Of a DNA stretch of 64,000 nucleotides, positions 24,754 through 33,052 are shown in pieces. The translations under genes and the position numbers were made by a program. How positions within the stretch are numbered: the first letter of the stretch is position 1; every line of letters starts with the position of its first letter. The notes beneath the pieces are model-generated. The model ran no database searches and was not told where the DNA came from. It saw only the letters and a program-made list of their open reading frames with translations. The stretch is taken from positions 62,001 to 126,000 of the forward strand of contig NZ_JBGCBZ010000011.1 in NCBI RefSeq assembly GCF_041262585.1. Direction: 5' to 3'. Source of the stretch: JAOEGB01 sp041262585 (GTDB lineage Bacteria; Actinomycetota; Actinomycetes; Streptosporangiales; Streptosporangiaceae).

Positions 24754-25939
24754 CGCTTCAAAACTCGTCGCGTAGGGTCTGACCTGGTGGTTCGCCGGAT
24801 CGGCTACGCGGCCCGGTGATACTCGCTGATCAGCCCGCCGAGCACCTTCCGGCGCTTGATCCCGTCTTCCAGCGGTAGGACGATCCGCTCGTCTTGATCG
24901 GGCGGTCGTTGCTGACGGGACTGGTGAGGCCGATGGCCGTTGTAATGATCGGCATATTCGCCGAGCACCGATCGGAGGTGCCGTTCGTTATAGATGAGCA
25001 TGCCGTCGATGCACTCGGCTCGTACGGTGCGGACCCATCGCTCGGCATAACAGTTCGCCCGGGGCGTCCGCGGCGGCGTCTTCACGACCGTCACACCCTC
25101 GGCGGTGAAGACCTCATCGAAGACGCCGGTGAACTTGGCGTCACGGTCGCGGATGAAGAAGCGGAACGAGCCGACCCGGTCACCGAGGTCCATGAGCAGG
25201 TTGCGGGCCTGCTGGGCCGTCCACGCACCAGTCGGGTTCGCGCTCACACCCAGGATGCGTATACGCCGTGTTCCCACTTCCATCACGAACAGCACATACA
25301 GGCGCCTCAAGAAGATCGTGTCAACGTGGAAGAAGTGGCAGGCCAGCAGTCCATCCGCCTGGACGCGCAGGAACGCCCGCCAGGAGGTGTCGGTGTCCAG
25401 GGAAGCCGGACCGGACCGCCGACCCCGCAGAATCCGCCGCACGGTCGCTTCGCTGACATAGTGCCCGAGTCGGGCAAGTTCACCGTGCACTCTGCGGTAT
25501 CCCCAAGCTGGGTTCTCCCGTGCCAGGCGGACGACCAGGTCCCGGATCTCCGCGCTCGTTCCAGGACGGCCAGACCGGTTCGGATACGTCCACTTGCGTT
25601 TGACCAGGCGGCGATGCCAGGCCAGCAACGTGCCCGGCGTGACAAGCCGATGAGCACGCAGCATGGCCGATAACGATCGGGCCAACGCGGCCAAAACCGC
25701 CCGATCGGCCCAGTCCGGCTTGGGCAGGGCGACCTGACGCCGCAACACCGCCACCTCATGACGGAGCACCATGATCTCAACGTTCTTGGACGCCTGACTG
25801 CGACCGAGCAGCATTAGCCAGCCGAACACCCGGACCATGACCAGATAGACAAGGCGGACAAGCACAAGCCGCGATCCTGCCCTTAGCACCCCACCAGGTC
25901 AAACCGCAGGTCAAGCACCCTGCAACGAGATTTGAAGCG
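24754..25939 (-). mobile_element. insertion sequence with imperfect terminal inverted repeats
   Basis: The ends match as inverted repeats: from 24754 CGCTTCAAAACTCGT…AGGGT…TGACCTG and, inverted from 25939, CGCTTCAAATCTCGT…AGGGT…TTGACCTG. The element is about 1186 bp and holds the transposase at 24804-25889. It separates the RHS remnant from a small membrane-protein start at 26020. No obvious target-site duplication is seen. Confidence 0.72.
24804..25889 (-). CDS. IS transposase, integrase core, first catalytic Asp replaced by His
   Basis: 361 residues, homologous along its length to the transposase at 7549-8613. Conserved HTH blocks VEIMVLRHEVAVLRRQV and LARENPAWGYRRVHGEL precede the core. 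Second and third acidic residues are present (FFIRDRDAKF; YAERWVRTVRAE). At the first position it reads LACHFFHVDT, where the homologues have ADFFHVET (7549 copy) and CDLFHVDT (53500 fragment). The codon is CAC instead of GAC, a single change predicted to abolish strand transfer. It could only move with help from another copy. Confidence 0.88.
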   Translation of the reverse strand: MLRAGSRLVLVRLVYLVMVRVFGWLMLLGRSQASKNVEIMVLRHEVAVLRRQVALPKPDWADRAVLAALARSLSAMLRAHRLVTPGTLLAWHRRLVKRKWTYPNRSGRPGTSAEIRDLVVRLARENPAWGYRRVHGELARLGHYVSEATVRRILRGRRSGPASLDTDTSWRAFLRVQADGLLACHFFHVDTIFLRRLYVLFVMEVGTRRIRILGVSANPTGAWTAQQARNLLMDLGDRVGSFRFFIRDRDAKFTGVFDEVFTAEGVTVVKTPPRTPRANCYAERWVRTVRAECIDGMLIYNERHLRSVLGEYADHYNGHRPHQSRQQRPPDQDERIVLPLEDGIKRRKVLGGLISEYHRAA

Positions 25940-26020
25940 GTACAGGAGGGTTCCGGGAAGGGCCCCGGCTGCCGCTATCGCGGCGAACGCGGTGAGAATC
26001 TGCCAGCGCTCAAGGGTCAT
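25934..26020 (-). pseudogene. N-terminus of a small membrane protein cut by the IS
   Basis: From ATG 26020 the codons read MTLERWQILTAFAAIAAAGA then LPGTLLYRF before running into the IS end at about 25939. One hydrophobic helix with a cytoplasmic Arg is visible. No family can be named from this length. The IS appears to have removed the rest. Confidence 0.35.
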
Positions 26021-26043
26021 GTCCGGTCATGGGACCGGCCCGG

Positions 26044-28044
26044 TCAGACGGCCACGGGGTAGGTCTCCGGGGCCTCGCCGCGCTCCCACAGGGCCGTGCG
26101 CTCCAGGGGCTCCACCGCGCGGGTCTCGTCGATGTGGATGACCGCGTCGAACTGGTCGGACACGCGGGTCTGGAAGTAGTGGCTCTGGCGTTCGGTGTCC
26201 GGGCGGTAGATGACGCCGATCGCCCGTTCGAGCAGCGCCCTGCGCATCAGGACAGCCGTCCTGGCCGAGTGGACGAAGTCGAGGAGGAACTCCTTGTGCC
26301 CGACCTCCTTGAACAGCTCCTCGACCGAGTCGGGGAGCGCCGGGCGCACGTTCTTCCGCTCGGCCGGGCGACCCCAGTCGTCGGCGGCGGTGACCGTGCC
26401 GCTGTAGGTGGTGAAGCCGATAAGCCGACAGTCCTCGGGATTGTGCTCGCGCACGAGCTGGCCCAGGTTGAGCTCGCCGCGCGTTCCCACCTCGGTCGCC
26501 CGCGCGTCGCCCAGGTGGGAGTTGTGCGCCCAGAGCACGATCTTCGCGGGCTCGCTCCGCTGCCAGCCGAGGTGCTCGGCCAGCGCGAACAGGGTGTCGG
26601 CCATGTGCCGGTCACGGAGGTTCCACGACGAGACCCGGCCGCCGAACATCGTTCGGTAGTACCGCTCCGCCGTGGCCACCACCTTGGCGTTCCGCTCCGC
26701 GTAGAAGAACTCGTCCTCGCCGAGCAGGCCCTGTGCCCGCTGGTACCGCAGGGCGTTGCGCTGGAGGTCCACGAGCTGGTCGATCACGTGCTGCTCGCAC
26801 GACTCCCCCGCGCCGAAGGCCGCGGCGAACCCGTACGCCTGTCCGTCGTCGCCGTCGCTGTGATCGAGGCAGGAGTAGCGCTCACGGGCCCTTTCCACCG
26901 CGGCGGGGTCCACCTTCTCCAGGTAGGCGACGACCTCCGCGGCGGAGCGGTGCAGACTGTAGAGGTCGATCCCGTAGAACCCGGCCCTCGCCCGCTCGTC
27001 CAGCCGGTCGTTGTGCTCGCGCAGCCACCCGACGAACTCGAGCACGTCCGCGTTCCGCCACATCCACGTCGGGAAACGCTGGAAGCCGCGCAGCGCCTCC
27101 TCGGCGGTCGCATCGTCGCCGCGGCCCCGCACGAACCGGTTCACCCGGTAGGCGTCGGGCCAATCCGCCTCCACCGCCACCGCGGTGAAGCCCTTCTCCT
27201 CGAGCAGGCGCCGCGTCATCCGGGCGCGGGCCGCGTAGAACTCGTGGGTCCCGTGCGAGGCCTCGCCGATCAGCACGAACCGAGCGTCGCCCACGATGTC
27301 GAACAGCACGTCGTCCGCGGGCACCCCCTCCTCCGTGGGCACGAGCTCCGAGCGCAGAACGGCGAGGTCGGTCCGGGCGGGCGGGGCCCAGGCGCGGGTC
27401 GAGGCGGCGGCGCGCAGCAGCTGGCGCACCTCCTCGTCGGTCGTCTGGGTGAAGTGCCAGTACGGCTCCCCCACCGAGAAGAAGGGCGTCGGAGTGGTCG
27501 CGCAGATCACCTCGTCCACCAGGGTGGACAGCTCCCTGCAGGTGGACTCCGGCGCGGCGGGCACGGCGACGACGATCTGGGCGGGCTCCCGCCGCCGCAC
27601 CGCGCGGATGGCCGCGCGCATGCTCGCGCCGGTCGCGAGGCCGTCGTCGACCATGATCACGATCTTGCCGCGGAGTTCGGGCGTGGGGAGGTCGCCTCGG
27701 TAGGCCAGCTCCCGCCTCGCGAGCTCGCGGGCCTCCCTCTGGACGACCTGCCTCATCGTCTCCGGCGTGATGTCGAGCGCGCGGACGACGTCCTCGTTGA
27801 GCACGACCACGCCGCCGCTGGAGATCGCCCCCATCGCGAGCTCCTCGTGGCCCGGCGTCCCGAGCTTGCGCACCAGGAAGATGTCGAGCGAATGGCCCAG
27901 GGCGGTGGCCACCTCGTACGCCACCGGCACGCCGCCACGCGGGAGACCGAGGACGACGACGTCGGGCAGCTCCCGGTAATGGCGGAGAAGTCCCGCGAGC
28001 ACCCGGCCCGCGTCTCGGCGATTCGAAAACAGGCGATCGTTCAT
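26044..28044 (-). CDS. phosphoribosyltransferase - erythromycin esterase-like fusion
   Basis: A 666-residue two-domain protein. Residues ~1-215 are a type I phosphoribosyltransferase (VVVLGLPRGGVPVAYEVA; PRPP loop VIMVDDGLATGAS). Residues ~235-660 are an erythromycin-esterase (EreA/B-like) domain: VLIGEASHGTHEFY, AVAVEADWPD and IVLWAHNSHLGDARA carry the conserved Glu and His residues of the Ere active site. GGGAGG is spaced 8 bases from ATG 28044, preferred over 28050. Such fusions are commonly found near actinobacterial stress genes, as here. Neither a nucleotide substrate nor macrolide hydrolysis is proven; an unrelated esterase role is possible. Confidence 0.85.
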   Translation of the reverse strand: MNDRLFSNRRDAGRVLAGLLRHYRELPDVVVLGLPRGGVPVAYEVATALGHSLDIFLVRKLGTPGHEELAMGAISSGGVVVLNEDVVRALDITPETMRQVVQREARELARRELAYRGDLPTPELRGKIVIMVDDGLATGASMRAAIRAVRRREPAQIVVAVPAAPESTCRELSTLVDEVICATTPTPFFSVGEPYWHFTQTTDEEVRQLLRAAASTRAWAPPARTDLAVLRSELVPTEEGVPADDVLFDIVGDARFVLIGEASHGTHEFYAARARMTRRLLEEKGFTAVAVEADWPDAYRVNRFVRGRGDDATAEEALRGFQRFPTWMWRNADVLEFVGWLREHNDRLDERARAGFYGIDLYSLHRSAAEVVAYLEKVDPAAVERARERYSCLDHSDGDDGQAYGFAAAFGAGESCEQHVIDQLVDLQRNALRYQRAQGLLGEDEFFYAERNAKVVATAERYYRTMFGGRVSSWNLRDRHMADTLFALAEHLGWQRSEPAKIVLWAHNSHLGDARATEVGTRGELNLGQLVREHNPEDCRLIGFTTYSGTVTAADDWGRPAERKNVRPALPDSVEELFKEVGHKEFLLDFVHSARTAVLMRRALLERAIGVIYRPDTERQSHYFQTRVSDQFDAVIHIDETRAVEPLERTALWERGEAPETYPVAV

Positions 28045-28106
28045 GAGCATCGCCTCCCGGTTCCCGCCCGGTACCCCCGCCCGGGCGGCGCAAACCTCGA
28101 CGGGCC

Positions 28107-28911
28107 TCAGCCGACGTGGACGCGGGGGCGGCGCTCGGCCTCCCGCAGGACCTCGCGGGTGAGCGGCGGCACGTCGCCGACTCCGAACGCCAGGTAGCGG
28201 AGCATGGCGGCGACGGATTCTCCTACGTCCAGTGGAAGTAGACGTGCGGCATCTTCCCGAAGCGGGCGCGGATGAACAGCAGCAAGGCGGCCAGGGCGTT
28301 CGGAATCGTCGAACTCTCCAGCCGCTGGATTCGGTGCCCGAACTGTTCCTCGCCCCGGACGCGGAGCTCGGTCTGGAACTCCGAGGCGTCCGGCACGGTG
28401 GCCTCCACGAACAGGACCGGCGACGAAGGGTCCAGCCGGTGGCTGTACTGCTGCTCCCGCAGCTTCTCCTCGTACTCCGCCCGGTCGCGCTGGTGCGGCT
28501 CGTTGGCGACCAGGTGGACCTCGTCGCCCGGCGTCTCCCGGAGGAACCGCTCGGCTACGGGGTCGAGGACGACGCGGCCCGCAGTTCGGTGGACCTGGTC
28601 GCACGCGAGATCGGCGAGGTGGTGCGATGGCCGCGATGAAGAACGACGCGATCTTCACGCCGTCGGGCCGCTCGATCACGTTGGCCACCAGCGTGTACAC
28701 GAGCACGACGTCGACGGCCGCGAAGAAGGCGGTCGCCACGCGCTGGCCCCGCCGGTGGGCCGAGAGCGTCACCGCCACGGCCGCCGAGAGGATCAGCACG
28801 AGGACGCCCGTGGCGTACGCCCCGCCCTGCGCCATCACCCTCGCGTCGAAGGCGAGGGTGATAGCGAACGCGACGACCGTGAAGACCAGCACCAGCGGCT
28901 CAGGCCGACAC
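28107..28911 (-). pseudogene. APC-family amino acid permease, C-terminal half, frameshifted
   Basis: Reading leftward: transmembrane segments VFTVVAFAITLAFDARVMAQ, ATGVLVLILSAAVAVTLSA and FFAAVDVVLVYTLVANVIERP, then a shift near 28625 into a hydrophilic frame (DPSSPVLFVEATVPDASEFQ … FGKMPHVYFHWT) and a second shift near 28225 back to LRYLAFGVGDVPPLTREVL and a stop at 28107. This is the C-terminal half of an APC superfamily permease with a soluble tail; the first eight or so helices are missing. It is not functional. Confidence 0.7.
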
Positions 28912-29213
28912 TGACGCCGGCAGGAAGCGAGTTCCCTCACGGCGCAGGCCGCGCGAGGGCGGACATCGCCCCGGCCCGCGTCGCTCAGGACTGATCCGCG
29001 TCCGCGGCGTCAGGTGTAGTGGCTTGCCCTGCCTCGGAACCGCTCACAACGGGGTGAATGTTGTGAGCGTCGGACCGGAGGGCCGCAACCGGTATGAACG
29101 GCCGCCCCTCGGGGGCCGTCGCAAATCGCCTCTATCCTCGACGGAGAATACAATTGGCTGACGGAATTTACGCCTTGAATCTACCGAAATGCCTGGCCTG
29201 GTGTATTTTCCGG

Positions 29214-29245
29214 CCGTTGACACTGTTTCAACGGTCCTGACAAAT
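29214..29245 (+). promoter_or_regulatory. possible promoter with 7-7-7 inverted repeat
   Basis: CCGTTGA-N7-TCAACGG (29214-29234) is a perfect inverted repeat. It overlaps a TTGACA hexamer (29217-29222), which has ACAAAT 17 bases downstream as a poor -10. No gene follows before the hairpin at 29323-29359. The 7-N7-7 geometry recalls HAIR operators but the half-site differs from CTTGAGT. Transcription here is a guess. Confidence 0.3.
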
Positions 29246-29322
29246 GCGCGGTGCCGCGCTTGTTCTGGGAACGGCCTTCAGAGGTGTCGGTACGGAGGCT
29301 CGTGCGAACAAGCCGGACAGCT

Positions 29323-29359
29323 CGAAGAGCGTCCCCGCGGACGGCGGGGACGCTCTTCG
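29323..29359. terminator. strong GC hairpin, 16-bp stem
   Basis: CGAAGAGCGTCCCCGC (29323-29338) pairs perfectly with 29344-29359 around a 5-base loop. There is no T-run, as usual for actinobacterial terminators. It lies in the ~650-bp gene-free stretch between the permease remnant (28911) and Hsp20 (29558), so it may end a short RNA starting near 29250 or Hsp20 read-through from the right. Confidence 0.5.
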
Positions 29360-29448
29360 GGGGCGGACGGGGGCTCGGGAGCTGACAACGAACCGGTCGC
29401 GACCCCGTGCAGGGGGAATGGATGAGGAGCAAACTCCCGGTAAGGGGA

Positions 29449-29480
29449 TGGGCCGCTCATCAAGCAAGCTGAGCGGCCCA
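29449..29480. other. second hairpin, 10-bp stem, downstream of hsp20
   Basis: TGGGCCGCTC (29449-29458) and GAGCGGCCCA (29471-29480) form a perfect 10-bp stem with a 12-base loop, about 80 bases beyond the Hsp20 stop. It is a likely terminator for the leftward hsp20 transcript. The remainder of 28912-29557 shows no coding pattern. Confidence 0.45.
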
Positions 29481-29557
29481 CGGCCTCGAACCCGGATCCA
29501 ACCGTCGCCGCAACAACGCCGCTGACGCTTGCGAGGATTATGCCTCGGTCGGGTTGG

Positions 29558-30094
29558 TCAGCGTCTTTCATCGGACGAGTTCGAGGCGCCCGTTCCCTGA
29601 CGAGAACGGCGTTGGCCCTTGGACCGCGCCTCTGTGACCTCGACGTGGCGGGTCCGGCCCTGCGCCGCTTTGGGGACCCGTATGGTCAGGACCCCGTCGT
29701 CCATAGACGCCTGCACGTTCTTCTCGTCCACGTCGGAGGGGAGTGAGGTGTGATAGTGGAACCGCCCCATCCGGACCCGCAGTGCGGTGGAGCCTTCATC
29801 CTCTTCGCGGATCTCACCGTTGATGCACAGTTCGCGGTCCGTGATTCCGATTTCGATCTCCTCAGGTGCGACGCCGGGGAGTTCAAGCTTGATCATGTAC
29901 GCGTCATCGGACTCGTCGATTTCGGCGACTGGCACCCATGGGCGATGCATCTCGGTCTCGCCCGACGGCGGGATCAGCCACCCGATCCGGCTGAGGAGTT
30001 CCTGAACGTCCGCGAACGGGTCTCGCCGCAGCATCGCGGACGGCTCGACGCTGTGCATCTGGTGTGCCCGGCCACGTCTCATTGGCAGTGTCAT
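29558..30094 (-). CDS. Hsp20/alpha-crystallin small heat shock protein
   Basis: 178-residue holdase. An N-terminal arm (DPFADVQELLSRIGWLIPPS) is followed by the alpha-crystallin domain (residues ~55-145: PVAEIDESDDAYMIKLELPGV … HYHTSLPSDVDEKNVQASMDDGVLTIRVPK) with the conserved G-V-L signature. GGGAGA sits just before ATG 30094. It faces away from the general-stress/dnaK operon, which begins 480 bp to the right, so the two may share control sites in that gap. It keeps unfolding proteins soluble for the DnaK/ClpB system encoded next door. Confidence 0.9.
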   Translation of the reverse strand: MTLPMRRGRAHQMHSVEPSAMLRRDPFADVQELLSRIGWLIPPSGETEMHRPWVPVAEIDESDDAYMIKLELPGVAPEEIEIGITDRELCINGEIREEDEGSTALRVRMGRFHYHTSLPSDVDEKNVQASMDDGVLTIRVPKAAQGRTRHVEVTEARSKGQRRSRQGTGASNSSDERR

Positions 30095-30574
30095 GACATC
30101 TCCCTGTCGTCCCCGAGCGACTGGCTGAAGGCGTCCTCCTCTCGCGAGGAGCCGCGCCCGCGGGCAGGCCGGCACGCCTGCATGCCGGCCGGCGCACTGG
30201 GCTACGCCTGCGGTGACAGATACCCCTGGAACAAATCCGCCACGCCGTGACGAAGTGCCCTAACTGTGCACTTGCAGAACGCTGCACCTGTGCGCTTTCC
30301 CGGCTGAGGCGCGCCCATGCCTATGGACTCGTGGACCGAAGCCGAAGGTCCCTTCCGTGGGCTGCCCGCGACCATGCGCGGGCGCCCGATCGCCGACCGT
30401 CTTTGTTGTTTGATCCAAAAATGGATATCCGGGGGTTTCGGGGTGGCGTTCACACCCTTTGGCTGGACCTGTAGAGGTTCGGAAACCGGGGCGCCGGTCT
30501 TTGGCCTGTGGGTGGTGCGGCGGTGACCCAGGCTTCTCGGTAGTCGGAACAACCAACCCGAGGGAGGTTGATCC
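30095..30574. promoter_or_regulatory. divergent control region between hsp20 and the stress operon
   Basis: 480 bp without a gene. I looked for CIRCE (TTAGCACTC-N9-GAGTGCTAA) and HAIR (CTTGAGT-N7-ACTCAAG) and found neither. TGCAC-type half sites cluster at 30265-30295 (GTGCACTTGCAG, GCTGCACCTGTGCGC). GATCCAAAAATGGATATCC at 30411-30429 is a loose inverted repeat in an AT-rich patch. GGGAGG before 30575 is the ribosome site of the stress gene. Confidence 0.35.
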
Positions 30575-31045
30575 ATGAGAACCCACGACCTACGTCAGCC
30601 GCACAAGACGGTGCTGGGGACCTACAGCACCTACGATGCGGCCCAGCATGCGGTGGACACGCTCGCTCGGCATCGCTTCCCCGTCGAACATGTCTCCATC
30701 GTGGGGACCTCCCTGCGGTGGGAGGAGAAGGTGCTGGGCCGCTGGACTCTCGGCCGCGCGCTGATCACCGGAGCGGGCACCGGTGTCTGGATCGGTTTGC
30801 TGATCGGGCTGGTGTTCCTGATCGTCAGCCCCTGGCAGGGGTGGGCAATGACCTCCGCGATCGTGCTCGGCCTGATCTTCGGCCTGATCTGGGGCGCGAT
30901 CAGCTACGCACTGCAGCGCCGGGCGTTCGCCTCGCTGCCCGCGATCGTGGCCGACAGTTACGACATTCTGGTCGACCCCGAGTTCGCCGATGAGGCCCGG
31001 CGGGTGCTCAACACCGCCCGTGTGGCCACGGGAACCTTCAAGTAG
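30575..31045 (+). CDS. general stress protein 17M-like membrane protein
   Basis: 156 residues. Residues 10-60 match the general stress protein 17M-like (YflT) fold: VLGTYSTYDAAQHAVDTLARHRF then VEHVSIVGTSLRW. Two hydrophobic helices follow (ITGAGTGVWIGLLIGLVFLIV; SAIVLGLIFGLIWGAISY) and a short C-terminal domain. GGGAGG at 30561-30566 supports ATG 30575. It lies 125 bp before dnaK on the same strand and may be the first gene of the chaperone operon. The biochemical role of the family is unknown. Confidence 0.85.
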   Translation: MRTHDLRQPHKTVLGTYSTYDAAQHAVDTLARHRFPVEHVSIVGTSLRWEEKVLGRWTLGRALITGAGTGVWIGLLIGLVFLIVSPWQGWAMTSAIVLGLIFGLIWGAISYALQRRAFASLPAIVADSYDILVDPEFADEARRVLNTARVATGTFK

Positions 31046-31170
31046 GCCGACGCGGACGGATGCGCGTCCGGACTCGGAGCGTTCGGCGGCATGTTCCGGC
31101 CGAGATCAGCGGAATCAGGCTGCGCCGTGGGTCCGGAAGGAGGCTCCGGGATTCATGAAGGGATGGGCAG

Positions 31171-33051
31171 ATGGCGAAGGCGGTGGGCATCGATCTGGGC
31201 ACGACGAATTCGGTGATCGCGACAACTGAGGATGGTCATCCGACGGTCATTCCGAATGCGGAGGGGTCGCGGACGACGCCGTCGGTGGTGGCGTTCACCG
31301 ATCAGGGTGAGGTGCTGGTCGGTCAGATGGCGCGGCGTCAGGCGATCTTGAATCCGAAGGGGACGATCTATTCGGCCAAGCGGTTCATGGGGCGGCGGTT
31401 CGAGGAGGTTCACGACGAGATCAAGGCGGTCTCGTTCGATGTGGTGGCGGGTCCGGACGGGGCGGTTCGGTTCAAGGTCAGGGACAGGCTGTACGCGCCG
31501 GAGGAGATCTCGGCGTTCGTGCTGAGGAAGCTGGTGGCCGATGCGGCGAAGTTCCTGGGTGAGAAGGTGACCGAGGCTGTCATCACGGTGCCGGCGTATT
31601 TCAACGACGCGCAGCGGCAGGCGACCAAGGACGCGGGGAAGATCGCGGGGTTGGAGGTCTTGCGGATCATCAACGAGCCGACCGCGGCGTCGTTGGCGTA
31701 TGGGCTGGACAAGAAGGGCAGCGAGACGGTCCTGGTGTTCGATCTGGGTGGCGGGACCTTCGATGTGAGCATCCTGGACATCGGGGAGGGCGTGGTCGAG
31801 GTCCGTGCCACGGCCGGGGACACCCATCTGGGCGGCGACGATTTCGATCGGCGGATCGTGGACTACCTGGCCGATGAGTTCCAGAAGCTGGAGGGCATCG
31901 ATCTGCGTCGTGATCCGCAGGCGTTGCAGCGGCTGTTCGAGGCGGCGGAAAAGGCGAAGGTGGAGCTGTCGTCGGTCAGCCAGACGCAGATCAGCCTGCC
32001 GTTCATCACCGCGGATGCGAACGGGCCCAAGCACCTGAACACCACGCTGATGCGGTCCACGTTCGAGCAGATCACCGCGGATCTGATCGAGCGGGTCAGG
32101 GGGCCGGTGGAGCAGGCGATGGCCGACGCCAAGCTGACCTCGGCCGATCTCGACGAGGTGATCCTGGTCGGGGGCGCCACGCGGATGCCCGCGGTGCAGC
32201 AGATCGTGCGCCGTATGACGGGACAAGACCCCAACATGACGGTCAACCCTGATGAGGTGGTCGCGCTCGGGGCGGGGATCCAGGCGGCGATCATCAAGGG
32301 TGAGGTCAAGGATGTCGTGTTGCTGGATGTCACGCCGCTGTCGCTGGGGGTGGAGACTCTCGGCGGCCTGATGACGAAGATCATCGAGCGGAACACCACG
32401 ATCCCGGCTCGCCGCACCGAGACCTTCAGCACGGCCGAGGGCAACCAGTCGGCCGTCGACGTGGTCGTGTTGCAGGGCGAGCGGGAGCGGGCGGCCGACA
32501 ACCGCGTGCTCGGCCGCTTCCGCCTGGAGAACATCCGGCCCGCACCCCGCGGGGTGCCGCAGATCGAGGTCACCTCCGACATCGACGCGAACGGCATCCT
32601 CAACGTGACCGCCAAAGACAAGGACACCGGAGCCGAGCAGCGCATCACGATCAGCGAGAGCTCCAACCTGGACACCAGCGAGATCGACCGGATGATCGCC
32701 GACGCCGAGCGACACCGCGCCGACGACGCCGCCCTCCGCGAGGCGATCGACGCCCACAACGAGCTCGACTCGATCGCCTACCAGGTGGAGCGGCGCCTGT
32801 CCGAACTCGCGGACACCGTCCCGGTGCACGAGAAGGCACGGGCGGAACAACTGATCGCCGACGCCCGCCAGGCCATCAAGGAGGAAGCGCCCGTCGACCG
32901 GCTGCGCGGCCTGGCAGGGGAGCTGCAGCAGGTCTTCCACGCGCTGGGCGCCGGCGCCCAGCCGCGACAGCCCGGGCAGCAGCCGGGGCAGCCCAGCGCG
33001 GGCGGGCCGGACGAGGACGTGATCGACGCCGAGTTCACCAGCCCGGAGTGA
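31171..33051 (+). CDS. dnaK: chaperone DnaK (Hsp70)
   Basis: 626-residue Hsp70. The ATPase domain begins AVGIDLGTTNSVIATTEDG, with phosphate-2 motif VFDLGGGTFDVSILDIG and adenosine motif VILVGGATRMPAVQQIV. The linker DVVLLDVTPLSLGVET leads to the substrate-binding domain and an acidic end EDVIDAEF. It unfolds and refolds clients with GrpE and the DnaJ-like protein that follow, and feeds ClpB. Codon use in the first half (many GTG/GCG alternating with T-ending codons) is less GC3-rich than neighbours. No inverted-repeat operator is visible upstream. The main genomic dnaK may be elsewhere; this set with clpB and cbpM looks like a stress paralogue (inference). Confidence 0.97.
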   Translation: MAKAVGIDLGTTNSVIATTEDGHPTVIPNAEGSRTTPSVVAFTDQGEVLVGQMARRQAILNPKGTIYSAKRFMGRRFEEVHDEIKAVSFDVVAGPDGAVRFKVRDRLYAPEEISAFVLRKLVADAAKFLGEKVTEAVITVPAYFNDAQRQATKDAGKIAGLEVLRIINEPTAASLAYGLDKKGSETVLVFDLGGGTFDVSILDIGEGVVEVRATAGDTHLGGDDFDRRIVDYLADEFQKLEGIDLRRDPQALQRLFEAAEKAKVELSSVSQTQISLPFITADANGPKHLNTTLMRSTFEQITADLIERVRGPVEQAMADAKLTSADLDEVILVGGATRMPAVQQIVRRMTGQDPNMTVNPDEVVALGAGIQAAIIKGEVKDVVLLDVTPLSLGVETLGGLMTKIIERNTTIPARRTETFSTAEGNQSAVDVVVLQGERERAADNRVLGRFRLENIRPAPRGVPQIEVTSDIDANGILNVTAKDKDTGAEQRITISESSNLDTSEIDRMIADAERHRADDAALREAIDAHNELDSIAYQVERRLSELADTVPVHEKARAEQLIADARQAIKEEAPVDRLRGLAGELQQVFHALGAGAQPRQPGQQPGQPSAGGPDEDVIDAEFTSPE

Positions 33052-33052
33052 C

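Noticed and set aside
29480..29515. tRNA-like T-arm (minus strand GGGTTCGAG) downstream of hsp20
   Set aside because: The stem around TTCGA does not pair over five bases and no acceptor or anticodon stem can be built.
30260..30300. CIRCE or HAIR heat-shock operator between hsp20 and the stress operon
   Set aside because: Neither consensus is present; only loose TGCAC half-sites were found.
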